DNA of 35,376 nt from Gammaproteobacteria bacterium (GCA_026399205.1 JAPLRL010000064.1:1-35376); one strand, 5' to 3'. Numbered from the stretch's first letter, positions 21,830 through 31,270 are shown. The notes: generated from the sequence alone by a model not told the origin. Numbers and translations: made by a program.

Positions 21830-22260
21830 CAGCTCAACCGACAGGCTTGGGCCCATAATTTGATCCGCACCGCCTGCCCAAACGTTGCCGCTTGAAGTGG
21901 CGTAATTTCAACACCAATGTTGTCTTGTTGTAACGCTAACATGACGGGCCCGACTTGCTCCATTACATGGGTTTGAGCCAGTGTATAGGGGGCCAGCCGT
22001 ACCTCTTTGGCTACGCGTACCAACTCTCGTAATTGAATTAAAATCGTCTCACTGTCTTGGTTTTCTTTAAAAAAAGGCGCGCTACTCAATGCATATGAAA
22101 ACTGGAAATCTGTAAAAGGTAAGGGTTTGCGTATCGTCTCGGTGATTGCTGTGATGTGATCGGTGTGCTTAGCAAAGACACTGCCCTCACATTGATAGGC
22201 TAATATCGGCTCAGACAATATCTGTTCTGTGACACCGAATAATGATTCTATGGTTATCAT
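21829..22260 (-). CDS. conserved-looking unknown protein cotranscribed with pyrD
   Basis: 143 residues from an ATG preceded by GGAGCG at good spacing. There is no signal peptide or membrane segment; composition is normal for a small cytosolic alpha/beta protein. The stop codon overlaps the pyrD start (TGATG), so it is the first gene of a coupled pair. I do not recognise any family, and no metal-binding or catalytic pattern stands out. The tight coupling suggests a role near pyrimidine metabolism or simply a shared transcript. Confidence 0.65.
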   Translation of the reverse strand: MITIESLFGVTEQILSEPILAYQCEGSVFAKHTDHITAITETIRKPLPFTDFQFSYALSSAPFFKENQDSETILIQLRELVRVAKEVRLAPYTLAQTHVMEQVGPVMLALQQDNIGVEITPLQAATFGQAVRIKLWAQACRLS

Positions 22261-22347
22261 ATTACGCTCCGTTACTTCGCACTCTAATAGTAGTCATTTT
22301 TTCATAACTACGATATATTATCTTCTTTTATTTCCGTGATAAACACT

Positions 22348-23508
22348 ATGTTTTCCCATCTAATGACGCTAGGTGAACCTTATGATACGTTAAGAGAAAC
22401 CGTTCGCCATTTTGCAGAAAAAGAAATCGCCCCGTTGGCGGCAGATATTGATAAAAACAATGCGTTTCCGAATGAATTATGGCCTAAACTAGGTGCATTG
22501 GGTCTTTTAGGTATGACCGTTGATGAATCTTATGGGGGCGTCAACCTAGGTTACCTTGCCCACGCCATTGCCATGGAAGAAATCTCACGGGCTTCTGCCT
22601 CTGTTGGTTTAAGCTATGGTGCCCACTCTAATTTATGCGTTAATCAAATTCATCTGCATGGCACCGAACAACAAAAGGCGAAATATCTACCTAAGTTAGT
22701 CACCGGCGAGCACATTGGCGCACTCGCCATGAGTGAGGCGGGCTCTGGCTCTGATGTAGTTAGCATGCGCTTAGATGCCAAAGAAGCCTCCGATCATTTT
22801 GTCCTGAATGGTACAAAAATGTGGATCACCAACGGCCCCGATGCCCACACGCTTGTGGTCTATGCTAAAACCGACAAACAAGCGCAGGCCAAAGGCATCA
22901 CAGCCTTCCTCATTGAACGCGACTTCCCAGGGTTTCATACCGCACAAAAATTAGATAAATTAGGCATGCGAGGCTCCAATACCTGTGAGTTAGTGTTTAA
23001 CGACTGCCGCGTCCCTAAAGAAAACATCTTAGGTCAGGTCAATCAAGGCGTGCATATTTTAATGAGCGGCTTAGATTATGAGCGCACGATTCTAGCTGCA
23101 GGTCCTGTGGGGATTTTGCAAGCTTGCCTAGATTTAGTCTTACCTTATGTCCACACCAGAAAACAGTTTGAACAACCCATAGGACAATTTCAATTTATCC
23201 AAGGAAAATTAGCCGATTTATATGCCGAGCTCAGCGCAAGTCGCGCTTACCTTTACGCGATTGCTAGAGCCTGTGATGCCGGTCGCGTCACCCGTAAAGA
23301 CACTGCGGCTGTGATTCTTTATACGTCTGAGCGCGCCACACAAATGGCATTACAAACCATTCAAATTTTAGGTGGCAATGGCTATATTAACGAATTTCCG
23401 GCCGGACGCTTATTACGCGATGCAAAATTATATGAAATTGGCGCGGGCACTTCTGAAATCAGACGTATGTTAATAGGGAGGGAATTATTCAATGACTTCG
23501 CCTCATGA
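22348..23508 (+). CDS. liuA: isovaleryl-CoA dehydrogenase
   Basis: LiuA oxidises isovaleryl-CoA to 3-methylcrotonyl-CoA in leucine breakdown, passing electrons to ETF. 386 residues from ATG 22348; a GTG four codons earlier is an equal alternative because neither has a clear binding site. FAD/CoA motifs are [14 protein letters not shown] and [17 protein letters not shown]. The catalytic Glu lies in [13 protein letters not shown], the isovaleryl-CoA dehydrogenase position, unlike short-chain enzymes that place it near the C-terminus. It is the first gene of the liu operon and overlaps the thiolase gene by 17 bp. Confidence 0.9.
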   Translation: MFSHLMTLGEPYDTLRETVRHFAEKEIAPLAADIDKNNAFPNELWPKLGALGLLGMTVDESYGGVNLGYLAHAIAMEEISRASASVGLSYGAHSNLCVNQIHLHGTEQQKAKYLPKLVTGEHIGALAMSEAGSGSDVVSMRLDAKEASDHFVLNGTKMWITNGPDAHTLVVYAKTDKQAQAKGITAFLIERDFPGFHTAQKLDKLGMRGSNTCELVFNDCRVPKENILGQVNQGVHILMSGLDYERTILAAGPVGILQACLDLVLPYVHTRKQFEQPIGQFQFIQGKLADLYAELSASRAYLYAIARACDAGRVTRKDTAAVILYTSERATQMALQTIQILGGNGYINEFPAGRLLRDAKLYEIGAGTSEIRRMLIGRELFNDFAS

Positions 23509-24682
23509 TTGTGTGATTGTTGCAGCAAAACGCTCCCCCATTGGCGGGCTCATGGGCGTATTAGCACCCTTATCAGCGCCACAGCTTGCAGCACAGGTCC
23601 ATCAAGCGACATTAGCTGACTTGCCGGTTGACCCTAAACACCTCGATGAAGTCATCATGGGCTGCGTGCTACAAGCAGGCATTGGTCAAGCGCCAGCTCG
23701 CCAATCTGCTATTTTTGCAGGCATTCCTGACTCCGTTGGGGCGACTACATTAAACAAAATGTGTGGATCAGGTATGAAAGCGGTTATGGTCGCCTATGAT
23801 GAACTTAAATTAGGGAGTGCGTCACTGCTTCTAGCGGGCGGCATGGAAAGCATGAGCCAATCCCCTTATTTGCTTAAAAAGGCACGTCAAGGCTATCGAC
23901 TAGGTCATGGCCAGTTACAAGATCATCTATTTTTAGATGGCCTAGAAGACGCCTATGAACCTGGTAAATTAATGGGGTGTTTTGCCGATGATACCGCAGC
24001 TCACTTTCACTTTAGTCGCGAAGCCCAAGATGAGTTTGCGCGTTGCTCCATGACGCGCGCCCTTCAATCTCAACAAGAAGGACGTTGGGTACAAGAAATC
24101 GCACCCATTTCTGTTCCTGGGCCTAAAAACACGAGCACCCTGATCAGCCTAGATGAACACCCAGCCTCTGCCAAATTAGACAAAATCGCGTCCCTAAAAC
24201 CCAGCTTTTCACCAGAGGGCACCGTTACGCCTGCGAGCTCCAGTGCGATTTCTGATGGTGCCGCAAGCTTAATGTTAACGACCAGGCAATATGCCGATAA
24301 GCATCACCTCCCCATTTTAGCCACGATAGTTGCACATGCCAGTCACGCACAGGCCCCACAATGGTTTACCACCGCACCCGTTGGCGCCATTCAGGCTTTA
24401 TTAAAAAAAGCGAATTGGGAACTCAATGAGGTGGATGTTTTTGAAATCAACGAAGCGTTTGCCGTCGTCGTCATGGCAAGCATGCATCTTTTAAAGCTCT
24501 CCCACGATATCGTCAATATTGGTGGTGGGGCTTGCGCTTTAGGTCATCCAATTGGCGCTTCCGGCGCACGCATCATCGTCACGTTACTGCATACCATGAT
24601 TCAACAAGATTTAAAAAAAGGAGTTGCCGCCGTGTGTATTGGCGGAGGTGAAGCAACAGCCATTGCACTAGAAAGGAGTTAA
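23492..24682 (+). CDS. atoB: acetyl-CoA acetyltransferase (thiolase)
   Basis: Thiolase interconverts acetoacetyl-CoA and two acetyl-CoA. 396 residues; the ATG has GGGAGGG ten bases upstream within liuA. Catalytic residues are present: the acyl-accepting Cys in [11 protein letters not shown] (~88), His in [13 protein letters not shown] (~350), and the second Cys in [10 protein letters not shown] (~380). In the leucine pathway HMG-CoA lyase yields acetoacetate and acetyl-CoA, so a thiolase here would finish the route after CoA activation. It is translationally coupled to liuA. Confidence 0.93.
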   Translation: MTSPHDCVIVAAKRSPIGGLMGVLAPLSAPQLAAQVHQATLADLPVDPKHLDEVIMGCVLQAGIGQAPARQSAIFAGIPDSVGATTLNKMCGSGMKAVMVAYDELKLGSASLLLAGGMESMSQSPYLLKKARQGYRLGHGQLQDHLFLDGLEDAYEPGKLMGCFADDTAAHFHFSREAQDEFARCSMTRALQSQQEGRWVQEIAPISVPGPKNTSTLISLDEHPASAKLDKIASLKPSFSPEGTVTPASSSAISDGAASLMLTTRQYADKHHLPILATIVAHASHAQAPQWFTTAPVGAIQALLKKANWELNEVDVFEINEAFAVVVMASMHLLKLSHDIVNIGGGACALGHPIGASGARIIVTLLHTMIQQDLKKGVAAVCIGGGEATAIALERS

Positions 24683-24688
24683 ACCATC

Positions 24689-25000
24689 ATGTTAAAACAG
24701 TTTTTTATTTATTTAGCGGTGAGTATTTTAGTGCTCATTTTCAGCCATGTTATTCAACTGGGGCTTGGTTATCTCCTGAATGTGTATCATTATCTTAGCC
24801 AGCTGATTTCGCCTGTGTTCAATCAAGTCGGCTTAGGGCGTTTGGTTCATCAGGTTATTTTACTCACCCTGATTCCTATTTGCATCGCGGGTATTCCTAA
24901 ATTAGGGTATCAACTCGTCAAGGGTCAAGCCTTGCCCCATTTCATTGAAATCACCTGGTGTATTTGGTTGACTTTAATGCTCACGCTCCTCTTGCACTGA
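24689..25000 (+). CDS. small membrane protein in the liu operon
   Basis: 103 residues with three predicted membrane segments: [20 protein letters not shown] (~6-25), [14 protein letters not shown] (~56-69) and [13 protein letters not shown] (~89-102). It is spaced 6 bp after the thiolase stop with AAAGGAG upstream, and 7 bp before liuB. No recognised family. Its position between catabolic genes suggests a link to substrate handling, but nothing in the sequence shows it. Confidence 0.75.
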   Translation: MLKQFFIYLAVSILVLIFSHVIQLGLGYLLNVYHYLSQLISPVFNQVGLGRLVHQVILLTLIPICIAGIPKLGYQLVKGQALPHFIEITWCIWLTLMLTLLLH

Positions 25001-25007
25001 GCCCACC

Positions 25008-26615
25008 ATGCCCATTATTCAAAGTCTGGTTCAAACGCACAGTCAAGCCTTTAAGCTCAATCATGCAGCCATGAGCCAATTGGTCGATACCCTCTATGAG
25101 CTGTTAGGCACCATCGCCTTAGGCGGAGATCAAAAAGCGCGAGATCGTCATGTGAACCAAGGCAAATGGCTGCCAAGACAACGGATTTCTCAATTGCTTG
25201 ACCCTGGCGCGCCCTTTTTAGAGCTCTCCGCATTTGCGGCCTATGAAGTCTATGCAGATGAGGTGCCAGCCGCCGGACTTATCACGGGCATTGGTAAAAT
25301 TTCTGCGGTCAACTGTTTGATTATTGCCAACGATCCGACAGTTAAAGGGGGGACGTACTATCCCCTCACGGTCAAAAAACATTTACGCGCACAAACCATT
25401 GCCCTTGAAAACCACCTTCCTTGCGTTTATCTGGTCGACTCCGGCGGCGCATACCTACCGAAACAAGATGAAGTCTTCCCTGATAAAGAGCATTTTGGGC
25501 GCATTTTTTATAACCAAGCCCGACTCTCTGCTAAACAGATTCCTCAATTAGCCATTGTGATGGGGTCATGCACCGCAGGTGGCGCATATGTCCCTGCCAT
25601 GGCAGATGAATCCATCATGGTTAAGAATCAAGCCACTATTTTTTTAGGCGGCCCGCCGCTGGTCAAAGCAGCCACCGGTGAAATCATCAGTGCTGAAGAA
25701 CTTGGTGGGGCAGATGTTCATTGTCAAGAATCGGGCGTTGCCGATCACTATGCTGACGATGAAGCACATGCCATTCAAATTGCACGCTCGTGCATTCAAC
25801 ATTACAACCGCCCACCGCCACCGCCCGTTGAAAGACATCCCGTCACTCCGCCGCGCTACCCAGCGCTCGAATTACGGGGATTAATGCCGGTTGATCCGCG
25901 ACAACCCGTTGAGGTCAGAGAAATCATCGCGCGCATTGTGGATAATTCTGAATTCGATGAATTTAAGGCCCGATTTGGCACCACCTTGGTGTGTGGCTTT
26001 GCAAGACTGTATGGCTATACCGTCGGGATTGTTGCCAATAATGGTATTTTATTCTCAGAAAGCGCTCAAAAAGGCGCGCACTTCATTGAGCTGTGTGCCC
26101 AACGCAATATTCCCTTAATTTTTTTACAAAACATCACAGGCTTTATGGTAGGCAAAAAATATGAAGCCAGTGGGATCGCTAAACATGGTGCTAAAATGGT
26201 CACAGCGGTTGCGTGTGCTAATGTGCCCAAATTTACGGTGATCATTGGCGGCAGTTTCGGTGCTGGCAATTATGCCATGTGTGGACGAGCATTTGATCCG
26301 CGTTTTTTATGGATGTGGCCCAATGCCCGCATTTCGGTCATGGGCGGGGAACAAGCCGCCACGGTCTTATCAGAAGTCACCAAAGAAAAATATCGAAAGA
26401 CAAATACGCCTTGGTCCTTAGATGAAGAAACAACGCTCAAGCAAAGTTTACGCACCCAATATGAAACCCAGGGTCACCCTTATTATGCCAGTGCCAGGCT
26501 CTGGGACGATGGCATCATCGCCCCCGAAGACACGCGGCGTGTATTAGGGTTGAGTTTATACGCAACGTTACAAGCACCGATTGATCCAACCGTGTTTGGG
26601 GTATTTCGGATGTAG
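25008..26615 (+). CDS. liuB: methylcrotonyl-CoA carboxylase, carboxyltransferase (beta) subunit
   Basis: It transfers CO2 from biotin to 3-methylcrotonyl-CoA, giving 3-methylglutaconyl-CoA. The 535 residues form two crotonase-fold halves. CoA and oxyanion-hole blocks include [36 protein letters not shown] and [19 protein letters not shown]. The QDEVFPD and [12 protein letters not shown] patterns are those of methylcrotonyl rather than propionyl or acetyl carboxylases. The partner biotin/biotin-carboxylase subunit (liuD) is not in the window. It has no own ribosome binding site, so coupling to the gene above is likely. Confidence 0.92.
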   Translation: MPIIQSLVQTHSQAFKLNHAAMSQLVDTLYELLGTIALGGDQKARDRHVNQGKWLPRQRISQLLDPGAPFLELSAFAAYEVYADEVPAAGLITGIGKISAVNCLIIANDPTVKGGTYYPLTVKKHLRAQTIALENHLPCVYLVDSGGAYLPKQDEVFPDKEHFGRIFYNQARLSAKQIPQLAIVMGSCTAGGAYVPAMADESIMVKNQATIFLGGPPLVKAATGEIISAEELGGADVHCQESGVADHYADDEAHAIQIARSCIQHYNRPPPPPVERHPVTPPRYPALELRGLMPVDPRQPVEVREIIARIVDNSEFDEFKARFGTTLVCGFARLYGYTVGIVANNGILFSESAQKGAHFIELCAQRNIPLIFLQNITGFMVGKKYEASGIAKHGAKMVTAVACANVPKFTVIIGGSFGAGNYAMCGRAFDPRFLWMWPNARISVMGGEQAATVLSEVTKEKYRKTNTPWSLDEETTLKQSLRTQYETQGHPYYASARLWDDGIIAPEDTRRVLGLSLYATLQAPIDPTVFGVFRM

Positions 26616-26647
26616 GACGGGCATAATGCCACCTGAGGTACCGTAGC

Positions 26648-26809
26648 ACCGTAGGGTGGACAAAGGAGCCTGGCAATGAAATTGCAGGTTAGTGCAGACC
26701 TTCAGGCGACGTGTCCACCGGTAGCTCCGAGCCACCGGTGGACACGTCGCCCTGGATGATCCAGTCACCTGAAATCTCATCGCTAGGCTCCTTTGCCCAC
26801 CCTACGGTG
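26648..26809. repeat. family D double unit splitting liuB and liuC
   Basis: The outer ends CACCGTAGGGTGGACAAAGG and its near-complement CCTTTGCCCACCCTACGGTG face each other. In the middle, GGCGACGTGTCCACCGG meets CCGGTGGACACGTCGCC around GTAGCTCCGAGCCA. The whole 162-bp unit is a large imperfect palindrome made of two family D units head to head. It occupies most of the space between liuB and liuC and would form a strong RNA structure inside the operon transcript. Confidence 0.85.
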
Positions 26810-26853
26810 CAGCGAACAGCATATCCATAAGAACACAAGGAGTCCTACAAACC

Positions 26854-27621
26854 ATGTCCCCCCTACTCACCCACCACACGGCCGGCGTCACCTCCCTCAT
26901 CCTCAACCGCCCCGACAAACGCAATGCCTTTGATGAAACACTTATTGAAGCCCTAACGACTGCGCTACGTCAAGCCATTCAAGACGACGCCACGCAAGTG
27001 ATTGTATTAAAAGCCCAAGGCAAACACTTTTCCAGTGGGGCCGATTTAAGCTGGATGCAACGCATGTCTCAAGCCTCCTTTGAAGACAATTTACAAGATG
27101 CCAAACAACTCGCAACCTTACTTCACGAACTTTACCACTGCCCAAAACCGACCATTGCCCAAGTGCAAGGTGCGACCTATGGCGGTGGCTTAGGGCTGAT
27201 TGCCGCCTGCGACATTGGCATTGCAGAGCACAACGCCACTTTTTGTTTTTCTGAAGTAAAATTAGGTCTGATTCCTGCAACCATCAGCCCCTTTATCATC
27301 GAAGCCATCGGAGTCAAGGCCGCCAAATGGCTTTTTATGTCCGCTGAGTCGTTTAATGCTGAACGAGCTCGCTCACTCCAACTCATTCAACATTGTGTCG
27401 CTATCGATGAATTAGACGCCTTTACTGCCCGCTATGCTTTAAACCTCACCCAATTACCCCAGCAAGCTGTTAAAGCTTGTAAATCATTGGTACAGCAAGT
27501 CTCACAACATCCGATCAACTCGACGTTACTTGAACTCACTGCGCGTTTGATTGCGGAGCAGCGGCAAACTGCAGAAGCCAAGTCTTTGATTCGAGCGTTT
27601 TTGAAGGATGGGCACCGTTGA
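26854..27621 (+). CDS. liuC: 3-methylglutaconyl-CoA hydratase
   Basis: A crotonase-superfamily enzyme that hydrates 3-methylglutaconyl-CoA to HMG-CoA in leucine degradation. 255 residues. LNRPDKRNAFDE, the oxyanion hole HFSSGADLSWMQRM and QGATYGGGLGLIAACDI are present. SEVKLGLIPATISPFIIEAIG is the pattern of the LiuC/AUH-type group. The ATG has AAGGAG 11 bases upstream. It is separated from liuB by the 162-bp palindrome but co-directional, so it is probably still in the operon or reinitiated from its own promoter. liuD and liuE, which usually follow, are replaced by opposite-strand unknown genes. Confidence 0.9.
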   Translation: MSPLLTHHTAGVTSLILNRPDKRNAFDETLIEALTTALRQAIQDDATQVIVLKAQGKHFSSGADLSWMQRMSQASFEDNLQDAKQLATLLHELYHCPKPTIAQVQGATYGGGLGLIAACDIGIAEHNATFCFSEVKLGLIPATISPFIIEAIGVKAAKWLFMSAESFNAERARSLQLIQHCVAIDELDAFTARYALNLTQLPQQAVKACKSLVQQVSQHPINSTLLELTARLIAEQRQTAEAKSLIRAFLKDGHR

Positions 27622-27632
27622 TACCATTACCA

Positions 27633-27661
27633 CCCTACAACGACCCTACAACGACCCTACA
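27633..27661. repeat. short tandem repeat, 11-bp unit
   Basis: The unit CCCTACAACGA is repeated twice perfectly, followed by a partial third copy. It lies in the 44-bp gap between the convergent ends of liuC and the 27666-28535 gene. It may vary in copy number among strains. Confidence 0.6.
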
Positions 27662-27665
27662 GCCC

Positions 27666-28535
27666 TTACTCCCCATCCTCTATCGCGCCAATTTTTGAAT
27701 CAAAAAACAAGCGTTCACGATTAATCATATCTTGGGCTTCATCGACTCGGTAAGGGGCGGCTTGATATAACAAATTTTGTACCGTGCCAATCCACTCGTA
27801 AAATTTAGTTCTATAGCCATTTAAGAGCACGCGCTGTTCACGCACGGCGTCTACATATTTGCTCATCAACAGTTCTAATGCTTTTTCCTGGGGCGCCATC
27901 TCATTAAATTCATGCATTAATAATTCACGGGCTTTATCAGACAACACCACTGCTAAATGTTTTTCAAGCCGCGTCAGCCCCATGAGTTGCACTTTAAAGC
28001 CGTCTGCATCGACAAAGCAGGTCTGTAGCTCATCAGCATGCCAGTTTTTCTGCGTATTAATTTCAGGCGCTACGAGGTCATGAATGGCTTGTAATCGTGT
28101 CATAATAAGCTCTGCAAATTGGCTAATATCGATTTGGCTATGCACAATTAGATCTTCATGCGCTGCCATCACTTGTTCAAATTCTTTACTATACGCGATG
28201 GTCTTGCTGCGCTCTTCATCTAAGTCTTTTCGGGTCACTGACCCTGGCTCTTCCGCCGATTTATCTGATTCGCCAGACATTAAATAATCTACAAATAGTT
28301 TTTGTAAAAACAGCTGATATTCTTTGGTTTGATCTAAAATAATGCCATTCAACACGTTCATCATGGGAATCGTGAGCATTTGATAATAAAACGAGGTTTT
28401 ATGGCTTAATATCTCAACCACATCGGCATCGTTGATATCAAACCCATAATCTGACAATAATCGCCCCACCGTCATCCATTGGTAGGTCGATAACCACCCG
28501 ATGAGTGCGTCTTTTTCACCGTCCATGTCTGGCAT
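27666..28535 (-). CDS. unknown helical protein, possible effector
   Basis: 289 residues, ATG with AGGAG eight bases upstream. Mostly alpha-helical and acidic, with a Ser/Glu-rich linker near residues 88-108 (SGESDKSAEEPGS) and a Glu/Asp-rich end (IGAIEDGE). There is no signal peptide and no clear membrane segment, though SFYYQMLTIPMMNVLNGIIL is hydrophobic. No family is recognised. A glutamate-rich C-terminus is a feature of many Dot/Icm substrates, but it is weak evidence on its own. A family C hairpin separates it from the next upstream gene. Confidence 0.6.
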   Translation of the reverse strand: MPDMDGEKDALIGWLSTYQWMTVGRLLSDYGFDINDADVVEILSHKTSFYYQMLTIPMMNVLNGIILDQTKEYQLFLQKLFVDYLMSGESDKSAEEPGSVTRKDLDEERSKTIAYSKEFEQVMAAHEDLIVHSQIDISQFAELIMTRLQAIHDLVAPEINTQKNWHADELQTCFVDADGFKVQLMGLTRLEKHLAVVLSDKARELLMHEFNEMAPQEKALELLMSKYVDAVREQRVLLNGYRTKFYEWIGTVQNLLYQAAPYRVDEAQDMINRERLFFDSKIGAIEDGE

Positions 28536-28583
28536 TTATCTTTCTCCTTGTGTTTCCCCAAGACTTTTAATTCCGAAGATCTG

Positions 28584-28738
28584 CCCCCTCTCCCGCGCCG
28601 GAAGGGTGGACATTGTCTTGATTTAATTAGCGGGAGAGGGTTGGGGAGAGGGTAATATATGATTTCAACCCTCTCCCCAACCCTCTCCCGCGATTCACAT
28701 CTGTTCACCGCTCTATTTTCCGGCGCGGGAGAGGGGGT
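28584..28738. repeat. family C double hairpin
   Basis: This is the cleanest copy: GCCCCCTCTCCCGCGCCGGA at the left and CCGGCGCGGGAGAGGGGG at the right. The inner arms GCGGGAGAGGGTTGGGGAGA and TCTCCCCAACCCTCTCCCGC are perfect complements. AGATCT lies just outside the left end and TAGATCT just outside the right. It lies between two co-directional unknown genes. Confidence 0.88.
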
Positions 28739-28774
28739 AGATCTTGCTAGATGATAAATTATGCACTATTTTGA

Positions 28775-29653
28775 CTAAAAACCAAACCGACGCTTTGCAC
28801 TATCTACGAGGGTTTCTTTATTTGCAAGCTCTGACATATAGCCTCTCATCTCCGCATAATTATCTTTCGTCACATCAGCCTCAAAATCTTTCGCTAAAAT
28901 AACGTCGCCCACTTGCGGTTGATTCGGTCCACCCACGCCTTTGTGATTGGCAGCATACACCACGACTGGGTCGTCTCCGTTACCATCAGCAAGATCGTAG
29001 CCTTTAGACTGCAGATAGGCAAATGAGATGGTTCTAAATTTCTCTAGAAATGTCTCATCTTTCACATCCTGGCCTTGAATAGCAAAATCGGCTTTGAGGG
29101 CCCCTTTTTCATCTATTTTTAACTTCATTTCCCCAAACAACGGGCTTTCAAACTTCTTATCAAAAGACTGCAGTTCTTTAATGATAGGAAGATCATTTGG
29201 AAATTTATCAGCCACCAATGCTAAAAAGTTTGATACACCCGGTAGCTTGGCAAAACCGCCTAAGATAGCACCCGTTAATTTAAACGGGAGAGCAATGAGC
29301 GCCGGTATGGTGTCCGTGAAAAGACTCGTCATCGATGCAGGATATAATTTGCCCAAAAAAGGAGTCGTTCTCATACTCGCATTAATTGCTCGAGACAAGT
29401 CCTCTAAATTTTTTATCATGGCTATCATCACAGCAAGGAAGTCCTGGTAACCTGAATAACCCTGATCATTTTTCACATTTTCCCTGACTTTATTCCACCA
29501 TTTAACTTTTCTGTTTTGATCTTTCACAAGCGCTTCTACTTCCATTTCTTGCTCAGGCGTAACTATCTCGCTTCTGAGCTCTTGCATCTGCGATTTAGCT
29601 TTAGCACCCGCTGCGATTGCATCTTTTGGATCAATAGGCGGCTTAACTGGCAT
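28775..29653 (-). CDS. unknown protein with amphipathic/hydrophobic core
   Basis: 292 residues, ATG with AGGGGA seven bases upstream. The N-terminus is charged and helical (1-70). The middle (~110-150) is hydrophobic with small residues (TDTIPALIALPFKLTGAILG) and could be a membrane-inserting hairpin. The C-terminal third is soluble-looking and acidic, ending KRRFGF. No family is recognised. It overlaps the lpxH 3' end by 11 bp and is probably cotranscribed after minC-lpxH. It may be an effector, given no signal peptide and no bacterial pathway link, but this is only a suggestion. Confidence 0.6.
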   Translation of the reverse strand: MPVKPPIDPKDAIAAGAKAKSQMQELRSEIVTPEQEMEVEALVKDQNRKVKWWNKVRENVKNDQGYSGYQDFLAVMIAMIKNLEDLSRAINASMRTTPFLGKLYPASMTSLFTDTIPALIALPFKLTGAILGGFAKLPGVSNFLALVADKFPNDLPIIKELQSFDKKFESPLFGEMKLKIDEKGALKADFAIQGQDVKDETFLEKFRTISFAYLQSKGYDLADGNGDDPVVVYAANHKGVGGPNQPQVGDVILAKDFEADVTKDNYAEMRGYMSELANKETLVDSAKRRFGF

Positions 29654-30458
29654 GATCTATCCCCTGTAACAATTTATTAAATGGAACTAACTTAAACCCA
29701 TGTGATTTATAATAGCACAAAACCGTGGGGCTGTCATCCCAATCACTTAACACATAACGGGTGTATTTCTTTTTACTCACCGTATAGTGCACCTTTTGAG
29801 GCACATGCGTATGGCCGTGAATCAGTGTAGTGGCTTTTGCCTTATTTAAGGCCTTCATCACAGTACTTTCTACCACTTCCATTTTATAAGTTAATTTTTT
29901 ACGATTATTGCTTGAGCTATACGCTCGGACTTGCTGCACCCACTGCTGCCTTAAAGACAAGGGAATCCAACTAAACAGCGTTCGAAACGCTTTATTGCGT
30001 GTTAAACGCCTAAACCATTGATGCGCGCGATCTGCTGTGCAGTATCGATCACCATGGCTCAACAAAATGGTTTCACCGTCTAATTGCACTCGCGCCGGAT
30101 CAGGCAATGGGATCCACTTTGCAACTGACGCAAACCCCTCCCCCAATAAAAAATCTCGATTTCCTGGCATAAAATAGCAGGTCACTCCTTGTTCAGGGAG
30201 CTGTGCCAACCGTGCTGCAATGGATCTCGCCCAATCATCTAGTGCATCATCTCCAGACCAGGCATGAAAGAAATCACCTAAGATATAGAGCGTATCGGTT
30301 TGTTCGGTCGCCCAATCTAACAGTTGGAAAAAGCGTGTGGTGATTGCTTTGCTTTCGGGGTGCAAATGGAGATCTGAGATGAATAAAGCGCGGATTGGCC
30401 GAGCGTCATCCCGAGCGCAGCGAGGAATCTCCTCCTGTGAGGCATTGCGCCGCCTCAT
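29643..30458 (-). CDS. lpxH: UDP-2,3-diacylglucosamine diphosphatase
   Basis: LpxH hydrolyses UDP-2,3-diacylglucosamine to lipid X in lipid A synthesis, at the inner membrane. All metal-binding blocks of the calcineurin-like fold are present: LFISDLHLHP, LGDFFHAWSGDD, PGNRDFLLG, LSHGDRYC and IHGHTHVP. The normal family N-terminus is at the LFISDLHL strand. Here the 5' end is a family A palindrome read in frame. ATG 30458 inside that palindrome has GAGGG about 6 nt upstream, also from the palindrome, and gives 271 residues with a ~23-residue extension. A second option, ATG 30533, overlaps the minC end by 19 bp and adds 25 more residues but lacks a good binding site. Confidence 0.9.
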   Translation of the reverse strand: MRRRNASQEEIPRCARDDARPIRALFISDLHLHPESKAITTRFFQLLDWATEQTDTLYILGDFFHAWSGDDALDDWARSIAARLAQLPEQGVTCYFMPGNRDFLLGEGFASVAKWIPLPDPARVQLDGETILLSHGDRYCTADRAHQWFRRLTRNKAFRTLFSWIPLSLRQQWVQQVRAYSSSNNRKKLTYKMEVVESTVMKALNKAKATTLIHGHTHVPQKVHYTVSKKKYTRYVLSDWDDSPTVLCYYKSHGFKLVPFNKLLQGIDHAS

Positions 30459-30487
30459 GGAGGTCCCTCGCTGCGCTCGGGATGACG
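30404..30487. repeat. family A palindrome forming the 5' end of lpxH
   Basis: The arms CGTCATCCCGAGCGCAGCGA (30404-30423) and their complement (30468-30487), with stems extending by two further bases, surround an inner hairpin (GTGAGGC / GCCTCA). On the minus strand it is an open frame coding SSRAQRGTSMRRRNASQEEI and PRCARDDA, joined directly to the LpxH catalytic domain. It contributes a start codon and a purine-rich ribosome binding site. Confidence 0.9.
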
Positions 30488-30514
30488 TAGTTTCGCGAGA
30501 TGACGATGTGACGG

Positions 30515-31270
30515 CTAACCCACGGTCAGGCATATCGGCTCAACTACAATTCTGTTTTCATGCAAATAAATTTGACAAGGCCCGGCGACCGCATCCATGG
30601 ATTCGCTCAATCGATAAACCCCTGCAATTGAAATCAATTCAGCCTTTAGCGACTGACAAAAAATACGGGCGTGTTTATCACCACTCATTCCCGCCAAGGC
30701 ACGTCCACGTAATGCACCGTAAACATAAATATTACCTTCAGATAATAATTCAGCCCCAGGACTCACCGAACCCAAGACCAATAAGTCACTGTCTTTAGAC
30801 ACCAACTGCTGACCCGAGCGCACAGGCATGGCATGACATTTTGTACGGTTAGACGCAACGGAGGGTACAATCGTTGTATCAGGTAACGCTTCGGTTTCAA
30901 CCCATTCTTTATCATGGGATGCCGACCCAGTTAACACGGCCAAACCTTGGCGTTGCGCAAAGGCCACCACCCAATCTGCGGTTCCTTGAACCGCAACCGG
31001 AAACAGCTGGTGGTCGCGCAAACACTGAACAATCCCTAGTAAATCGACAGATGCTTCATCTAATTCGGAGCAATCTAACACCAATGAAATAGATTGAAAC
31101 AAACGGGGTGCCTGCGCAATCGTTTGTTTCAATTGTTGAGTAAATATATCGAGGGTGCCATTCATTAAATGCATCACCGTCAGTGTATACAATCGACCCT
31201 TTAATTTAAACGAGGCTGTTTTTAAAAGCTGATTTGTCATTTTCTCCATACCCAGGGCCATTTTTTTCAT
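30515..31270 (-). CDS. minC: septum site-determining protein MinC
   Basis: MinC inhibits FtsZ polymerisation away from mid-cell. The N-terminal domain (FKLKGRLYTLTVMHLM; LVLDCSELDEASVDLL) is followed by a Ser/Thr-rich linker and the C-terminal beta-helix with its signature: GSVSPGAELLSEGNIYVYG, ALRGRALAGMSGD, and ARIFCQSLKAELISIAG. 251 residues from the first ATG; internal ATG 31240, with GGAG close by, gives MTNQLLKT and may be the true start. minD and minE are not adjacent. It is divergent from fadD with 41 bp between starts, and cotranscribed with lpxH. Confidence 0.92.
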   Translation of the reverse strand: MKKMALGMEKMTNQLLKTASFKLKGRLYTLTVMHLMNGTLDIFTQQLKQTIAQAPRLFQSISLVLDCSELDEASVDLLGIVQCLRDHQLFPVAVQGTADWVVAFAQRQGLAVLTGSASHDKEWVETEALPDTTIVPSVASNRTKCHAMPVRSGQQLVSKDSDLLVLGSVSPGAELLSEGNIYVYGALRGRALAGMSGDKHARIFCQSLKAELISIAGVYRLSESMDAVAGPCQIYLHENRIVVEPICLTVG

